Counted from the first letter of the stretch, positions 1-13,257 are shown. The stretch: DNA of 64,000 nt from Sepiola atlantica (GCA_963556195.1 CAUVYP010001208.1:2356001-2420000), one strand, 5' to 3'. Notes: a model not told the origin generated them from the letters alone. Translations and numbers: made by a program.

Positions 1-48
1 GCCGGAGATATGTCGATACAAACTGAATACGCAAAACATCAACAAAAT
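1..48. repeat. Partial monomer at the left edge
   Basis: These 48 bases are the last quarter of a standard monomer, starting in the GCCGGAGATATG segment and ending with CAACAAAA just before the next unit start. The array therefore continues beyond the left edge. Confidence 0.97.
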
Positions 49-234
49 TTAGCGCGTTTTAAAGTTGATATCGCTTTTGTGTATAACTTCCACATTTATT
101 ACAATTGTGCAACGAAACTTTGCAAACCGTCTCTAATAGGCCTTTTCTACTGAAGTACCAAGTTTCAGAATTGCAGCTCTTGAACTGCCGGAGATATGTC
201 GATACAAACTGAATACGCAAAACATCAACAAAAT
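49..234. repeat. Box-Q monomer with CTCTAATAGG variant
   Basis: This monomer belongs to the same subtype as those at 5073, 6747 and 7863: it shares TGTGTATAAC, TTATTACAATTG and CAAACCGTCTC. It carries CTCTAATAGG where the sisters have CTCAAATAGG. That single change puts a stop in the minus-strand frame that is open in most monomers, which is one sign that the frame is not maintained. Confidence 0.9.
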
Positions 235-286
235 TTAGCGCGTTTTAAAGTTGATATCGCTTTTGTTTATAACTTCCACATTTATT

Positions 287-303
287 CGAATTGTGCAACG
301 AAA
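287..303 (-). other. Representative half match to the CENP-B box, present in most monomers
   Basis: On the minus strand this 17-bp stretch (unit offsets 53-69) reads TTTCGTTGCACAATTCG. Its first eight bases fit the mammalian CENP-B box start YTTCGTTG and the A at position 10 also agrees, but the essential CGGG at positions 13-16 is absent. The same stretch recurs in most monomers. I see only a half site; binding by any CENP-B-like protein is speculation. Confidence 0.2.
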
Positions 304-978
304 CTTTGCAGACAGTCGCAGAGACACATTCTCTACTGAAGTACCAAGTTTCAGAAGTGCAGATCTTGTACTGCCGGAGATAATTCGATACAAACTGAAT
401 ACGCAAAACATCAACAAAATTTAGCGCGTTTTAAAGTTGATATCGCTTTTGTTTATAACTTCCACATTTATTCGAATTGTGCAACGAAACTTTGCAGACA
501 GTCTCGAATAGGCCCTTTCTACTGAAGTACCAAGTTTCAGAGGTGCAGCTCTTGTACTGCCGGAGATATGTCGATACAAACTGAATACGCAAAACATCAA
601 CAAAATTTAGCGCGTTTTAAAGTTGATATCGCTTTTGTTTATAACTTCCACATTTATTCGAATTGTGCAACGAAACTTTGCAGACAGTCTCGAATAGGCC
701 CTTTCTACTGAAGTACCAAGTTTCAGAGGTGCAGCTCTTGTACTGCCGGAGATATGTCGATACAAACTGAATACGCAAAACATCAACAAAATTTAGCGCG
801 TTTTAAAGTTGATATCGCTTTTGTTTATAACTTCCACATTTATTCGAATTGTGCAACGAAACTTTGCAGACAGTCGCGGAGACACATTTTCTACTGAAGT
901 CCCAAGTTTCAGAAGTGCCGCTATAATACTGCCGGAGATATCTCGATACAAACTGAATACGCAAAACATCAACAAAAT

Positions 979-1165
979 TTAGCGCGTTTTAAAGTTGATA
1001 TCGCTTTTGTTTATAACTTCCACATTTATTCGAATTGTGCAACGAAACTTTGCAGGCAGTCGCTGAAAAAACATTTTCTACTGAAGTCCCAAGTTTCAGA
1101 AGTGCCGCTATAATACTGCCGGAGATATCTCGATACAAACTGAATACGCCAAACATCAACAAAAT
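979..1165. repeat. 187-bp monomer with 1-bp insertion in the box
   Basis: The variable box reads CGCTGAAAAAACATT instead of CGCGGAGACACATT, a net gain of one base in an A run. The same insertion is found at 2096 and 9723, so it is an inherited marker. It shifts the minus-strand frame. Confidence 0.93.
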
Positions 1166-2095
1166 TTAGCGCGTTTTAAAGTTGATATCGCTTTTGTTTA
1201 TAACTTCCACATTTATTCCAATTGTGCAACGAAACTTTGCAGACAGTCTCGAATAGGCCCTTTCTACTGAAGTACCAAGTTTCAGAAGTGCAGCTCTTGT
1301 ACTGCCGGAGATATGTCGATACAAACTGAATACGCAAAACATCAACAAAATTTAGCGCGTTTTAAAGTAGATATCGCTTTTGTTTATAACTTCCACATTC
1401 ATTCGAATTGTGCAACGAAACTTTGCAGACAGTCTCGAATAGGCCTTTTCTACTGAAGTACTAAGTTTCAGAAGTGCAGCTCTTGTATTGCCGGAGATAT
1501 GTCGATACAAACTGAATACGCAAAACATCAACAAAATTTAGCGCGTTTTAAAGTTGATATCGCTTTTGTTTATAACTTCCACATTTATTCGAATTGTGCA
1601 ACGAAACTTTGCAGACAGTCGCAGAGACACATTCTCTACTGAAGTACCAAGTTTCAGAAGTGCAGATCTTGTACTGCCGGAGATAATTCGATACAAACTG
1701 AATACGCAAAACATCAACAAAATTTAGCGCGTTTTAAAGTTGATATCGCTTTTGTTTATAACTTCCACATTTATTCGAATTGTGCAACGAAACTTTGCAG
1801 ACAGTCTCGAATAGGCCCTTTCTACTGAAGTACCAAGTTTCAGAGGTGCAGCTCTTGTACTGCCGGAGATATGTCGATACAAACTGAATACGCAAAACAT
1901 CAACAAAATTTAGCGCGTTTTAAAGTTGATATCGCTTTTGTTTATAACTTCCACATTTATTCGAATTGTGCAACGAAACTTTGCAGACAGTCGCGGAGAC
2001 ACATTTCCTACTGAAGTACCAAGTTTCAGAAGTGCCGCTATAATACTGCCGGAGATATCTCGATACAAACTAAATACGCAAAACATCAACAAAAT

Positions 2096-2282
2096 TTAGC
2101 GCGTTTTAAAGTTGATATCGCTTTTGTTTATAACTTCCACATTTATTCGAATTGTGCAACGAAACTTTGCAGACAGTCGCTGAAAAAACATTTTCTACTG
2201 AAGTACCAAGTTTCAGAAGTGCAGCTCTTGTACTGCCGGAGATATTTCGATACAAACTGAATACGCAAAACATCAACAAAAT
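2096..2282. repeat. 187-bp monomer with 1-bp insertion in the box
   Basis: It has the same GAAAAAACATT box as the monomer at 979 and occupies the same place in the next higher-order unit, before the TTATTCCAATTG monomer. Confidence 0.93.
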
Positions 2283-2654
2283 TTAGCGCGTTTTAAAGTT
2301 GATATCGCTTTTGTTTATAACTTCCACATTTATTCCAATTGTGCAACGACACTTTGCAGACAGTCTCGAATAGGCCCTTTCTACTGAAGTACCAAGTTTC
2401 AGAAGTGCAGCTCTTGTACTGCCGGAGATATGTCGATACAAACTGAATACGCAAAACATCAACAAAATTTAGCGCGTTTTAAAGTAGATATCGCTTTTGT
2501 TTATAACTTCCACATTCATTCGAATTGTGCAACGAAACTTTGCAGACAGTCGCGGAAAAGCCTTTTCTACTGAAGTACTAAGTTTCAGAAGTGCAGCTCT
2601 TGTATTGCCGGAGATATGTCGATACAAACTGAATACGCAAAACATCAACAAAAT

Positions 2655-5600
2655 TTAGCGCGTTTTAAAGTTGATATCGCTTTTGTTTATAACTTCCACA
2701 TTTATTCGAATTGTGCAACGAAACTTTGCAGACCGTCGCGGAGACACATTTCCTACTGAAGTACCAAGTTTCAGAAGTGCAGCTCTTGTACTGCCGGAGA
2801 TATGTCGATACAAACTGAATACGCAAAACATCAACAAAATTTAGCGCGTTTTAAAGTTGATATCGCTTTTGTGTATAACTTCCACATTTATTCGAATTGT
2901 GCAACGAAACTTTGCAGACCGTCTCGAATAAGCCTTTTCTACTGAAGTACCAAGTTTCAGAATTGCAGCTTTTGTACTGCCGGAGATATGTCGATACAAA
3001 CTGAATACGCAAAACATCAACAAAATTTAGCGCGTTTTAAAGTTGATATCGCTTTTGTTTATAACTTCCACATTTATTCGAATTGTGCAACGAAACTTTG
3101 CAGACAGTCGCGGAGACACATTTCCTACTGAAGTACCAAGTTTCAGAAGTGCAGATCTTGTACTACCGGAGATATGTCGATACAAACTGAATACGCAACA
3201 CATCAACAAAATTTAGCGCGTTTTAAAGTTGATATCGCTTTTGTTTATAACTTCCACATTTATTCGAATTGTGCAACGAAACTTTGCAGACAGTCTCGAA
3301 TAGGCCCTTTCTACTGAAGTACCAAGTTTCAGAGGTGCAGCTCTTGTACTGCCGGAGATATGTCGATACAAACTGAATACGCAAAACATCAACAAAATTT
3401 AGCGCGTTTTAAAGTTGATATCGCTTTTGTTTATAACTTCCACATTTATTCGAATTGTGCAACGAAACTTTGCAGACAGTCGCGGAGACACATTTTCTAC
3501 TGAAGTACCAAGTTTCAGAAGTGCCGCTATAATACTGCCGGAGATATCTCGATACAAACTGAATACGCAAAACATCAACAAAATTTAGCGCGTTTTAAAG
3601 TTGATATCGCTTTTGTTTATAACTTCCACATTTATTCGAATTGTGCAACGAAACTTTGCAGACAGTCTCGAATAGGCCTTTTCTACTGAAGTACTAAGTT
3701 TCAGAAGTGCAGCTCTTGTATTGCCGGAGATATGTCGATACAAACTGAATACGCAAAACATCAACAAAATTTAGCGCGTTTTAAAGTTGATATCGCTTTT
3801 GTTTATAACTTCCACATTTATTCGAATTGTGCAACGAAACATTGCAGACAGTCGCGGAGACACATTTCCTACTGAAGTACCAAGTTTCAGAAGTGCAGCT
3901 CTTGTACTGCCGGAGATATGTCGATACAAACTGAATACGCAAAACATCAACAAAATTTAGCGCGTTTTAAAGTTGATATCGCTTTTGTTTATAACTTCCA
4001 CATTTATTCGAATTGTGCAACGAAACTTTGCAGACAGTCGCGGAGACACATTTCCTACTGAAGTACCAAGTTTCAGAAGTGCAGCTCTTGTACTGCCGGA
4101 GATATGTCGATACAAACTGAATACGCAAAACATCAACAAAATTTAGCGCGTTTTAAAGTTGATATCGCTTTTGTGTATAACTTCCACATTTATTCGAATT
4201 GTGCAACGAAACTTTGCAGACCGTCTCAAATAAGCCTTTTCTACTGAAGTACCAAGTTTCAGAATTGCAGCTCTTGTACTGCCGGAGATATGTCGATACA
4301 AACTGAATACGCAAAACATCAACAAAATTTAGCGCGTTTTAAAGTTGATATCGCTTTTGTTTATAACTTCCACATTTATTCGAATTGTGCAACGAAACTT
4401 TGCAGACAGTCGCGGAGACACATTTCCTACTGAAGTACCAAGTTTCAGAAGTGCAGATCTTGTACTGCCCGAGATATGTCGATACAAACTGAATACGCAA
4501 CACATCAACAAAATTTAGCGCGTTTTAAAGTTGATATCGCTTTTGTTTATAACTTCCACATTTATTCGAATTGTGCAACGAAACTTGGCAGACAGTCTCG
4601 AATGGGCCTTTACTACTGAAGTACCAAGTTTCAGAAGTGCAGATCTTGTACTGCCGACCATATGTCGATACAAACTGAATACGCAAAACATCAACAAAAT
4701 TTAGCGCGTTTTAAAGTTGATATCGCTTTTGTTTATAACTTCCAACTTTATTTTAATTGTGCAACGAAACTTTGCAGACAGTCTCGAATAGGCCTTTTCT
4801 ACTGAAGTACTAACTTTCAGAAGTGCAGCTCTTTTATTGCCGGAGATATGTCGATACAAACTGAATACGCAAAACATCAACAAAATTTAGCGCGTTTTAA
4901 AGTTGATATCGCTTTTGTTTATAACTTCTACATTTATTCGAATTGTGCAACGAAACTTTGCAGACAGTCGCGGAGACACATTTCCTACTGAAGTACCAAG
5001 TTTCAGAAGTGCAGCTCTTGTACTGCCGGAGATATGTCGATACAAACTGAATACGCAAAACATCAACAAAATTTAGCGCGTTTTAAAGTTGATATCGCTT
5101 TTGTGTATAACTTCCACATTTATTACAATTGTGCAACGAAACTTTGCAAACCGTCTCAAATAGGCCTTTTCTACTGAAGTACCAAGTTTCAGAATTGCAG
5201 CTCTTGAACTGCCGGAGATATGTCGATACAAACTGAATACGCAAAACATCAACAAAATTTAGCGCGTTTTAAAGTTGATATCGCTTTTGTTTATAACTTC
5301 CACATTTATTCGAATTGTGCAACGAAACTTTGCAGACAGTCGCAGAGACACATTCTCTACTGAAGTACCAAGTTTGAGAAGTGCAGATCTTGTACTGCCG
5401 GAGATAATTCGATACAAACTGAATACGCAAAACATCAACAAAATTTAGCGCGTTTTAAAGTTGATATCGCTTTTGTTTATAACTTCCACATTTATTCGAA
5501 TTGTGCAACGAAACTTTGCAGACAGTCTCGAATAGGCCCTTTCTACTGAAGTACCAAGTTTCAGAGGTGCAGCTCTTGTACTGCCGGAGATATGTCGATA

Positions 5601-6188
5601 CAAACTGAATACGCAAAACATCAACAAAATTTAGCGCGTTTTAAAGTTGATATCGCTTTTGTTTATAACTTCCACATTTATTCGAATTGTGCAACGAAAC
5701 TTTGCAGACAGTCGCGGAGACACATTTCCTACTGAAGTACCAAGTTTCAGAAGTGCAGATCTTGTACTGCCGGAGATATGTCGATACAAACTGAATACGC
5801 AACACATCAACAAAATTTAGCGCGTTTTAAAGTTGATATCGCTTTTGTTTATAACTTCCACATTTATTCGAATTGTGCAACGAAACTTTGCAGACAGTCT
5901 CGAATAGGCCCTTTCTACTGAAGTACCAAGTTTCAGAGGTGCAGCTCTTGTACTGCCGGAGATATGTCGATACAAACTGAATACGCAAAACATCAACAAA
6001 ATTTAGCGCGTTTTAAAGTTGATATCGCTTTTGTTTATAACTTCTACATTTATTCGAATTGTGCAACGAAACTTTGCAGACAGTCGCGGAGACACATTTT
6101 CTACTGAAGTACCAAGTTTCAGAAGTGCAGATCTTGTACTGCCCGAGATATGTCGATACAAACTGAATACGCAACACATCAACAAAAT
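2655..6188. repeat. Mosaic satellite block with partly ordered subtypes
   Basis: Nineteen monomers of the subtypes seen on either side occur in an irregular order. Examples are the CAACACATC marker monomers at 3027, 4329, 5631 and 6003, the CATATGTCG (GACCATATG) monomers at 4515 and 6189, and the TTATTTTAATTG monomers at 4701 and 6375. Monomers 4515-5258 recur in the same order 1674 bp later (6189-6932). The block looks like several partial higher-order units that were rearranged. No other sequence lies within it. Confidence 0.8.
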
Positions 6189-8420
6189 TTAGCGCGTTTT
6201 AAAGTTGATATCGCTTTTGTTTATAACTTCCACATTTATTCGAATTGTGCAACGAAACTTGGCAGACAGTCTCGAATAGGCCTTTACTACTGAAGTACCA
6301 AGTTTCAGAAGTGCAGATCTTGTACTGCCGACCATATGTCGATACAAACTGAATACGCAAAACATCAACAAAATTTAGCGCGTTTTAAAGTTGATATCGC
6401 TTTTGTTTATAACTTCCACATTTATTTTAATTGTGCAACGAAACTTTGCAGACAGTCTCGAATAGGCCTTTTCTACTGAAGTACTAACTTTCAGAAGTGC
6501 AGCTCTTGTATTGCCGGAGATATGTCGATACAAACTGAATACGCAAAACATCAACAAAATTTAGCGCGTTTTAAAGTTGATATCGCTTTTGTTTATAACT
6601 TCCACATTTATTCGAATTGTGCAACGAAACTTTGCAGACAGTCGCGGAGACACATTTCCTACTGAGGTACCAAGTTTCAGAAGTGCAGCTCTTGTACTGC
6701 CGGAGATATGTCGATACAAACTGAATACGCAAAACATCAACAAAATTTAGCGCGTTTTAAAGTTGATATCGCTTTTGTGTATAACTTCCACATTTATTAC
6801 AATTGTGCAACGAAACTTTGCAAACCGTCTCAAATAGGCCTTTTCTACTGAAGTACCAAGTTTCAGAATTGCAGCTCTTGAACTGCCGGAGATATGTCGA
6901 TACAAACTGAATACGCAAAACATCAACAAAATTTAGCGCGTTTTAAAGTTGATATCGCTTTTGTTTATAACTTCCACATTTATTCGAATTGTGCAACGAA
7001 ACTTTGCAGACCGTCTCGAATAGGCCTTTTCTACTGAAGTACCAAGTTTCAGAATTGCAGCTTTTGTACTGCCGGAGATATGTCGATACAAACTGAATAC
7101 GCAAAACATCAACAAAATTTAGCGCGTTTTAAAGTTGATATCGCTTTTGTTTATAACTTCCACATTTATTCGAATTGTGCAACGAAACTTTGCAGACAGT
7201 CGCGGAGACACATTTCCTACTGAAGTACCAAGTTTCAGAAGTGCAGATCTTGTACTGCCGGAGATATGTCGATACAAACTGAATACGCAACACATCAACA
7301 AAATTTAGCGCGTTTTAAAGTTGATATCGCTTTTGTTTATAACTTCCACATTTATTCGAATTGTGCAACGAAACTTGGCAGACAGTCTCGAATGGGCCTT
7401 TACTACTGAAGTACCAAGTTTCAGAAGTGCAGATCTTGTACTGCCGACCATATGTCGATACAAACTGAATACGCAAAACATCAACAAAATTTAGCGCGTT
7501 TTAAAGTTGATATCGCTTTTGTTTATAACTTCCACATTTATTTTAATTGTGCAACGAAACTTTGCAGACAGTCTCGAATAGGCCTTTTCTACTGAAGTAC
7601 TAACTTTCAGAAGTGCAGCTCTTGTATTGCCGGAGATATGTCGATACAAACTGAATACGCAAAACATCAACAAAATTTAGCGCGTTTTAAAGTTGATATC
7701 GCTTTTGTTTATAACTTCCACATTTATTCGAATTGTGCAACGAAACTTTGCAGACAGTCGCGGAGACACATTTCCTACTGAGGTACCAAGTTTCAGAAGT
7801 GCAGCTCTTGTACTGCCGGAGATATGTCGATACAAACTGAATACGCAAAACATCAACAAAATTTAGCGCGTTTTAAAGTTGATATCGCTTTTGTGTATAA
7901 CTTCCACATTTATTACAATTGTGCAACGAAACTTTGCAAACCGTCTCAAATAGGCCTTTTCTACTGAAGTACCAAGTTTCAGAATTGCAGCTCTTGAACT
8001 GCCGGAGATATGTCGATACAAACTGAATACGAAAAACATCAACAAAATTTAGCGCGTTTTAAAGTTGATATCGCTTTTGTTTATAACTTCCACATTTATT
8101 CGAATTGTGCAACGAAACTTTGCAGACCGTCTCGAATAGGCCTTTTCTACTGAAGTACCAAGTTTCAGAATTGCAGCTTTTGTACTGCCGGAGATATGTC
8201 GATACAAACTGAATACGCAAAACATCAACAAAATTTAGCGCGTTTTAAAGTTGATATCGCTTTTGTTTATAACTTCCACATTTATTCGAATTGTGCAACG
8301 AAACTTTGCAGACAGTCGCGGAGACACATTTCCTACTGAAGTACCAAGTTTCAAAAGTGCAGATCTTGTACTGCCGGAGATATGTCGATACAAACTGAAT
8401 ACGCAACACATCAACAAAAT
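6189..8420. repeat. Higher-order repeat, 6-mer of 1116 bp, two tandem copies
   Basis: Copies at 6189-7304 and 7305-8420 follow the same order: a GACCATATGTCG monomer, a TTATTTTAATTG monomer with TACTAACTTTC, a GAGGTACCAAG monomer, a TTATTACAATTG monomer, a GCAGCTTTTGTACTG monomer and a CAACACATC monomer. A few single-base differences separate them, for example GAATAGGCC against GAATGGGCC in the first monomer. Confidence 0.88.
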
Positions 8421-9164
8421 TTAGCGCGTTTTAAAGTTGATATCGCTTTTGTTTATAACTTCCACATTTATTCGAATTGTGCAACGAAACTTTGCAGACA
8501 GTCTCGAATAGGCCCTTTCTACTGAAGTACCAAGTTTCAGAGGTGCAGCTCTTGTACTGCCGGAGATATGTCGATACAAACTGAATACGCAAAACATCAA
8601 CAAAATTTAGCGCGTTTTAAAGTTGATATCGCTTTTGTTTATAACTTCTACATTTATTCGAATTGTGCAACGAAACTTTGCAGACAGTTGCGGAGACACA
8701 TTTTCTACTGAAGTACCAAGTTTCAGAAGTGCAGCTCTTGTACTGCCGGAGATATTTCGATACAAACTGAATACGCAAAACATCAACAAAATTTAGCGCG
8801 TTTTAAAGTTGATATCGCTTTTGTTTATAACTTCCACATTTATTCCAATTGTGCAACGAAACTTTGCAGACAGTCTCGAATAGGCCCTTTCTACTGAAGT
8901 ACCAAGTTTCAGAAGTGCAGCTCTTGTACTGCCGGAGATATGTCGATACAAACTGAATACGAAAAACATCAACAAAATTTAGCGCGTTTTAAAGTAGATA
9001 TCGCTTTTGTTTATAACTTCCACATTCATTCGAATTGTGCAACGAAACTTTGCAGACAGTCTCGAATAGGCCTTTTCTACTGAAGTACTAAGTTTCAGAA
9101 GTGCAGCTCTTGTATTGCCGGAGATATGTCGATACAAACTGAATACGCAAAACATCAACAAAAT
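8421..9164. repeat. Four linking monomers
   Basis: These four monomers are a CAGAGGTGCAG type, a box-P monomer with a TTGCGGAGAC variant and GATATTTCG, a TTATTCCAATTG type and a CATTCATTCG type. The last two form the pair that recurs at 1166, 9910, 13444, 16606 and 19210. Confidence 0.8.
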
Positions 9165-12100
9165 TTAGCGCGTTTTAAAGTTGATATCGCTTTTGTTTAT
9201 AACTTCCACATTTATTCGAATTGTGCAACGAAACTTTGCAGACAGTCGCGGAGACACATTTCCTACTGAAGTACCAAGTTTCAGAAGTGCAGCTCTTGTA
9301 CTGCCGGAGATATGTCGATACAAACTGAATACGCAAAACATCAACAAAATTTAGCGCGTTTTAAAGTTGATATCGCTTTTGTGTATAACTTCCACATTTA
9401 TTCGAATTGTGCAACGAAACTTTGCAGACCGTCTCGAATAGGCCTTTTCTACTGAAGTACCAAGTTTCAGAATTGCAGCTCTTGTACTGCCGGAGATATG
9501 TCGATACAAACTGAATACGCAAAACATACACAAAATTTAGCGCGTTTTAAAGTTGATATCGCTTTTGTTTATAACTTCCACATTTATTCAAATTGTGCAA
9601 CGAAACTTTGCAGACAGTCGCGGAGACACATTTCCTACTGAAGTACCAAGTTTCAGAAGTGCAGATCTTGTACTGCCGGAGATATGTCGATACAAACTGA
9701 ATACGCAACACATCAACAAAATTTAGCGCGTTTTAAAGTTGATATCGCTTTTGTTTATAACTTCCACATTTATTCGAATTGTGCAACGAAACTTTGCAGA
9801 CAGTCGCTGAAAAAACATTTTCTACTGAAGTACCAAGTTTCAGAAGTGCAGCTCTTGTACTGCCGGAGATATTTCGATACAAACTGAATACGCAAAACAT
9901 CAACAAAATTTAGCGCGTTTTAAAGTTGATATCGCTTTTGTTTATTACTTCCACATTTATTCCAATTGTGCAACGAAACTTTGCAGACAGTCTCGAATAG
10001 GCCCTTTCTTCTGACGTACCAAGTTTCAGAAGTGCAGCTCTTGTACTGCCGGAGATATGTCGATACAAACTGAATACGCAAAACATCAACAAAATTTAGC
10101 GCGTTTTAAAGTAGATATCGCTTTTGTTTATAACTTCCACATTCATTCGAATTGTGCAACGAAACTTTGCAGACAGTCTCGAATAGGCCTTTTCTACTGA
10201 AGTACTAAGTTTCAGAAGTGCAGCTCTTGTATTGCCGGAGATATGTCGATACAAACTGAATACGCAAAACATCAACAAAATTTAGCGCGTTTTAAAGTTG
10301 ATATCGCTTTTGTTTATAACTTCCACATTTATTCGAATTGTGCAACGAAACTTTGCAGACAGTCGCGGAGACACATTTCCTACTGAAGTACCAAGTTTCA
10401 GAAGTGCAGGTCTTGTACTGCCGGAGATATGTCGATACAAACTGAATACGCAAAACATCAACAAAATTTAGCGCGTTTTGAAGTTGATATCGCTTTTGTG
10501 TATAACTTCCACATTTATTCGAATTGTGCAACGAAACTTTGCAGACCGTCTCGAATAAGCCTTTTCTACTGAAGTACCAAGTTTCAGAATTGCAGCTCTT
10601 GTACTGCCGGAGATATGTCGATACAAACTGAATACGAAAAACATCAACAAAATTTAGCGCGTTTTAAAGTTGATATCGCTTTTGTTTATAACTTCCACAT
10701 TTATTCGAATTGTGCAACGAAACTTTGCAGACAGTCGCGGAGACACATTTCCTACTGAAGTACCAAGTTTCAGAAGTGCAGATCTTGTACTGCCGAAGAT
10801 ATCTCGATACAAACTGAATACGCAACACATCAACAAAATTTAGCGCGTTTTAAAGTTGATATCGCTTTTGTTTATAACTTCCACATTTATTCGAATTGTG
10901 CAACGAAACTTTGCAGACAGTCTCGAATAGGCCTTTTCTACTGAAGTACAAAGTTTAAGAAGTGCCGATCTTGTACTGCCGGAGATATGTCGATACAAAC
11001 TGAATACGCAAAACATCAACAAAATTTAGCGCGTTTTAAAGTTGATATCGCTTTTGTTTATAACTTCCACATTTATTCGAATTGTGCAACGAAACTTTGC
11101 AGACAGTCGCGGAGACACATTTTCTGCTGAAGTACCAAGTTTCAGAAGTGCAGCTCTTGTACTGCCGGAGATATGTCGATACAAACTGAATACGCAAAAC
11201 ATACTCAAAATTTTGCGCGTTTTAAAGTTGATATCGCTTTTGTTTATAACTTCCACATTTATTCGAATTGTGCAACGAAACTTTGCAGACAGTCGCGGAG
11301 ACACATTTTCTACTGAAGTACCAAGTTTCAGAAGTGCAGCTCTTGTACTGCCGGAGATATGTCGATACAAACTGAATACGCAAAACATCAACAAAATTTA
11401 GCGCGTTTTAAAGTTGATATCGCTTTTGTTTATAACTTCCACATTTATTCGAATTGTGCAACGAAACTTTGCAGACAGTCTCGAATATGCCTTTTCTACT
11501 GAAGTACCAAGTTTCAGAAGTGCAGCTCTTGTACTGCCGGAGATATGTCGATACAAACTGAATACGCAAAACATCAACAAAATTTAGCGCGTTTTAAAGT
11601 TGATATCGCTTTTGTTTATAACTTCCACATTTATTTTAATTGTGCAACGAAACTTTGCAGACAGTCTCGAATAGGCCTTTTCTACTGAAGTACTAAGTTT
11701 CAGAAGTGCAGCTCTTGTATTGCCGGAGATATGTCGATACAAACTGAATACGCAAAACATCAACAAAATTTAGCGCGTTTTAAAGTGGATATCGCTTTTG
11801 TTTATAACTTCCACATTTATTCGAATTGTGCAACGAAACTTTGCAGACAGTCGCGGAGACAGATTTTCTACTGAAGTACCAAGTTTCAGAAGTGCAGCTC
11901 TTGTACTGCCGGAGATATGTCGATACAAACTGAATACGCAAAACATCAACAAAATTTAGCGCGTTTTAAAGTTGATATCGCTTTTGTTTATAACTTCCAC
12001 ATTTATTCGAATTGTGCAACGAAACTTTGCAGACAGTCTCGAATGGGCCTTTTCTACTGAAGTACCAAGTTTCAGAAGTGCAGCTCTTGTACTGCCGGAG

Positions 12101-12885
12101 ATATGTCGATACAAACTGAATACGCAAAACATCAACAAAATTTAGCGCGTTTTAAAGTGGATATCGATTTTGTTTATAACTTCCACATTTATTCGAATTG
12201 TGCAACGAAACTTTGCAGACAGTCGCGGAGACACATTTTCTACTGAAGTACCACGTTTCAGAAGTGCAGCTCTTGTACTCCCGGAGATATGTCGATACAA
12301 ACTGAATACGCAAAACATCAACAAAATTTAGCGCGTTTTAAAGTTGATATCGCTTTTGTTTATAACTTCCACATTTATTCGAATTGTGCAACGAAACTTT
12401 GCAGACAGTCTCGAATAGGCCTTTACTACTGAAGTACCAAGTTTCAGAAGTGCAGCTCTTGTACTGCCGGAGATATGTCGATACAAACTGAATACGCAAA
12501 ACATCAACAAAATTTAGCGCGTTTTAAAGTTGATATCGCTTTTGTTTATAACTTCCACATTTATTCGAATTGTGCAACGAAACTTTGCAGACAGTCGCGG
12601 AGACACATTTTCTACTGAAGTACCAAGTTTCAGAAGTGCAGCTCTTGTACTGCCGGAGATATGTCGATACAAACTGAATACGCAAAACATCAACAAAATT
12701 ACGCGCGTTTTAAAGTAGATATCGCTTTTGTTTATAACTTCCACATTCATTCGAATTGTGCAACGAAACTTTGCAGACAGTCTCGAATAGGCCTTTTCTA
12801 CTGAAGTACTAAGTTTCAGAAGTGCAGCTCTTGTATTGCCGGAGATATGTCGATACAAACTGAATACGCAAAACATCAACAAAAT
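9165..12885. repeat. Long higher-order unit, copy 1 (20 monomers, 3721 bp)
   Basis: The monomer order here is matched by that from 12886 onward. Matching markers include the AACATACACAAAA junction, the TTATTCCAATTG/CATTCATTCG pair, the TACAAAGTTTAAG monomer, two successive box-P monomers joined through AAAATTTTGCGCG, the CGCGGAGACAGATTT monomer, and the GATATCGATTTTG monomer with TACCACGTTTC. This copy holds two monomers that copy 2 lacks: a 187-bp monomer at 9723 and a box-Q monomer at 11398. Confidence 0.82.
9723..9909. repeat. 187-bp monomer with 1-bp insertion in the box
   Basis: It carries the GAAAAAACATT box seen at 979 and 2096, and ends with GGAGATATTTCGATAC. The monomer is missing as a separate unit in the second block, where its right half appears fused to another monomer at 13258. 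Confidence 0.92.
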
Positions 12886-13257
12886 TTAGCGCGTTTTAAA
12901 GTTGATATCGCTTTTGTTTATAACTTCCACATTTATTCGAATTGTGCAACGAAACTTTGCAGACAGTCGCGGAGACATATTTCCTACTGAAGTACCAAGT
13001 TTCAGAAGTGCAGCTCTTGTACTGCCGGAGGTATGTCGATACAAACTGAATACGCAAAACATCAACAAAATTTAGCGCGTTTTAAAGTTGATATCGCTTT
13101 TGTGTATAACTTCCACATTTATTCGAATTGTGCAACGAAACTTTGCAGACCGTCTCGAATAGGCCTTTTCTACTGAAGTACCAAGTTTCAGAATTGCAGC
13201 TCTTGTACTGCCGGAGATATGTCGATACAAACTGAATACGCAAAACATACACAAAAT

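Larger units (their letters stand above)
235..2654. repeat. Higher-order repeat, 7-mer followed by related 6-mer
   Basis: Seven monomers at 235-1537 (1303 bp) are followed by six at 1538-2654 (1117 bp) in the same order. The order is a monomer with GGAGATAATTCGATAC, one (first copy: two) with CAGAGGTGCAG, one with GCCGCTATAATACTG, a 187-bp monomer with GAAAAAACATT, one with TTATTCCAATTG and one with AAAGTAGATATCG and CATTCATTCG. The copies differ by one extra CAGAGGTGCAG monomer in the first, which points to unequal exchange of one unit. The last monomer of the second copy has a switched box (CGCGGAAAAGCC). Confidence 0.85.
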
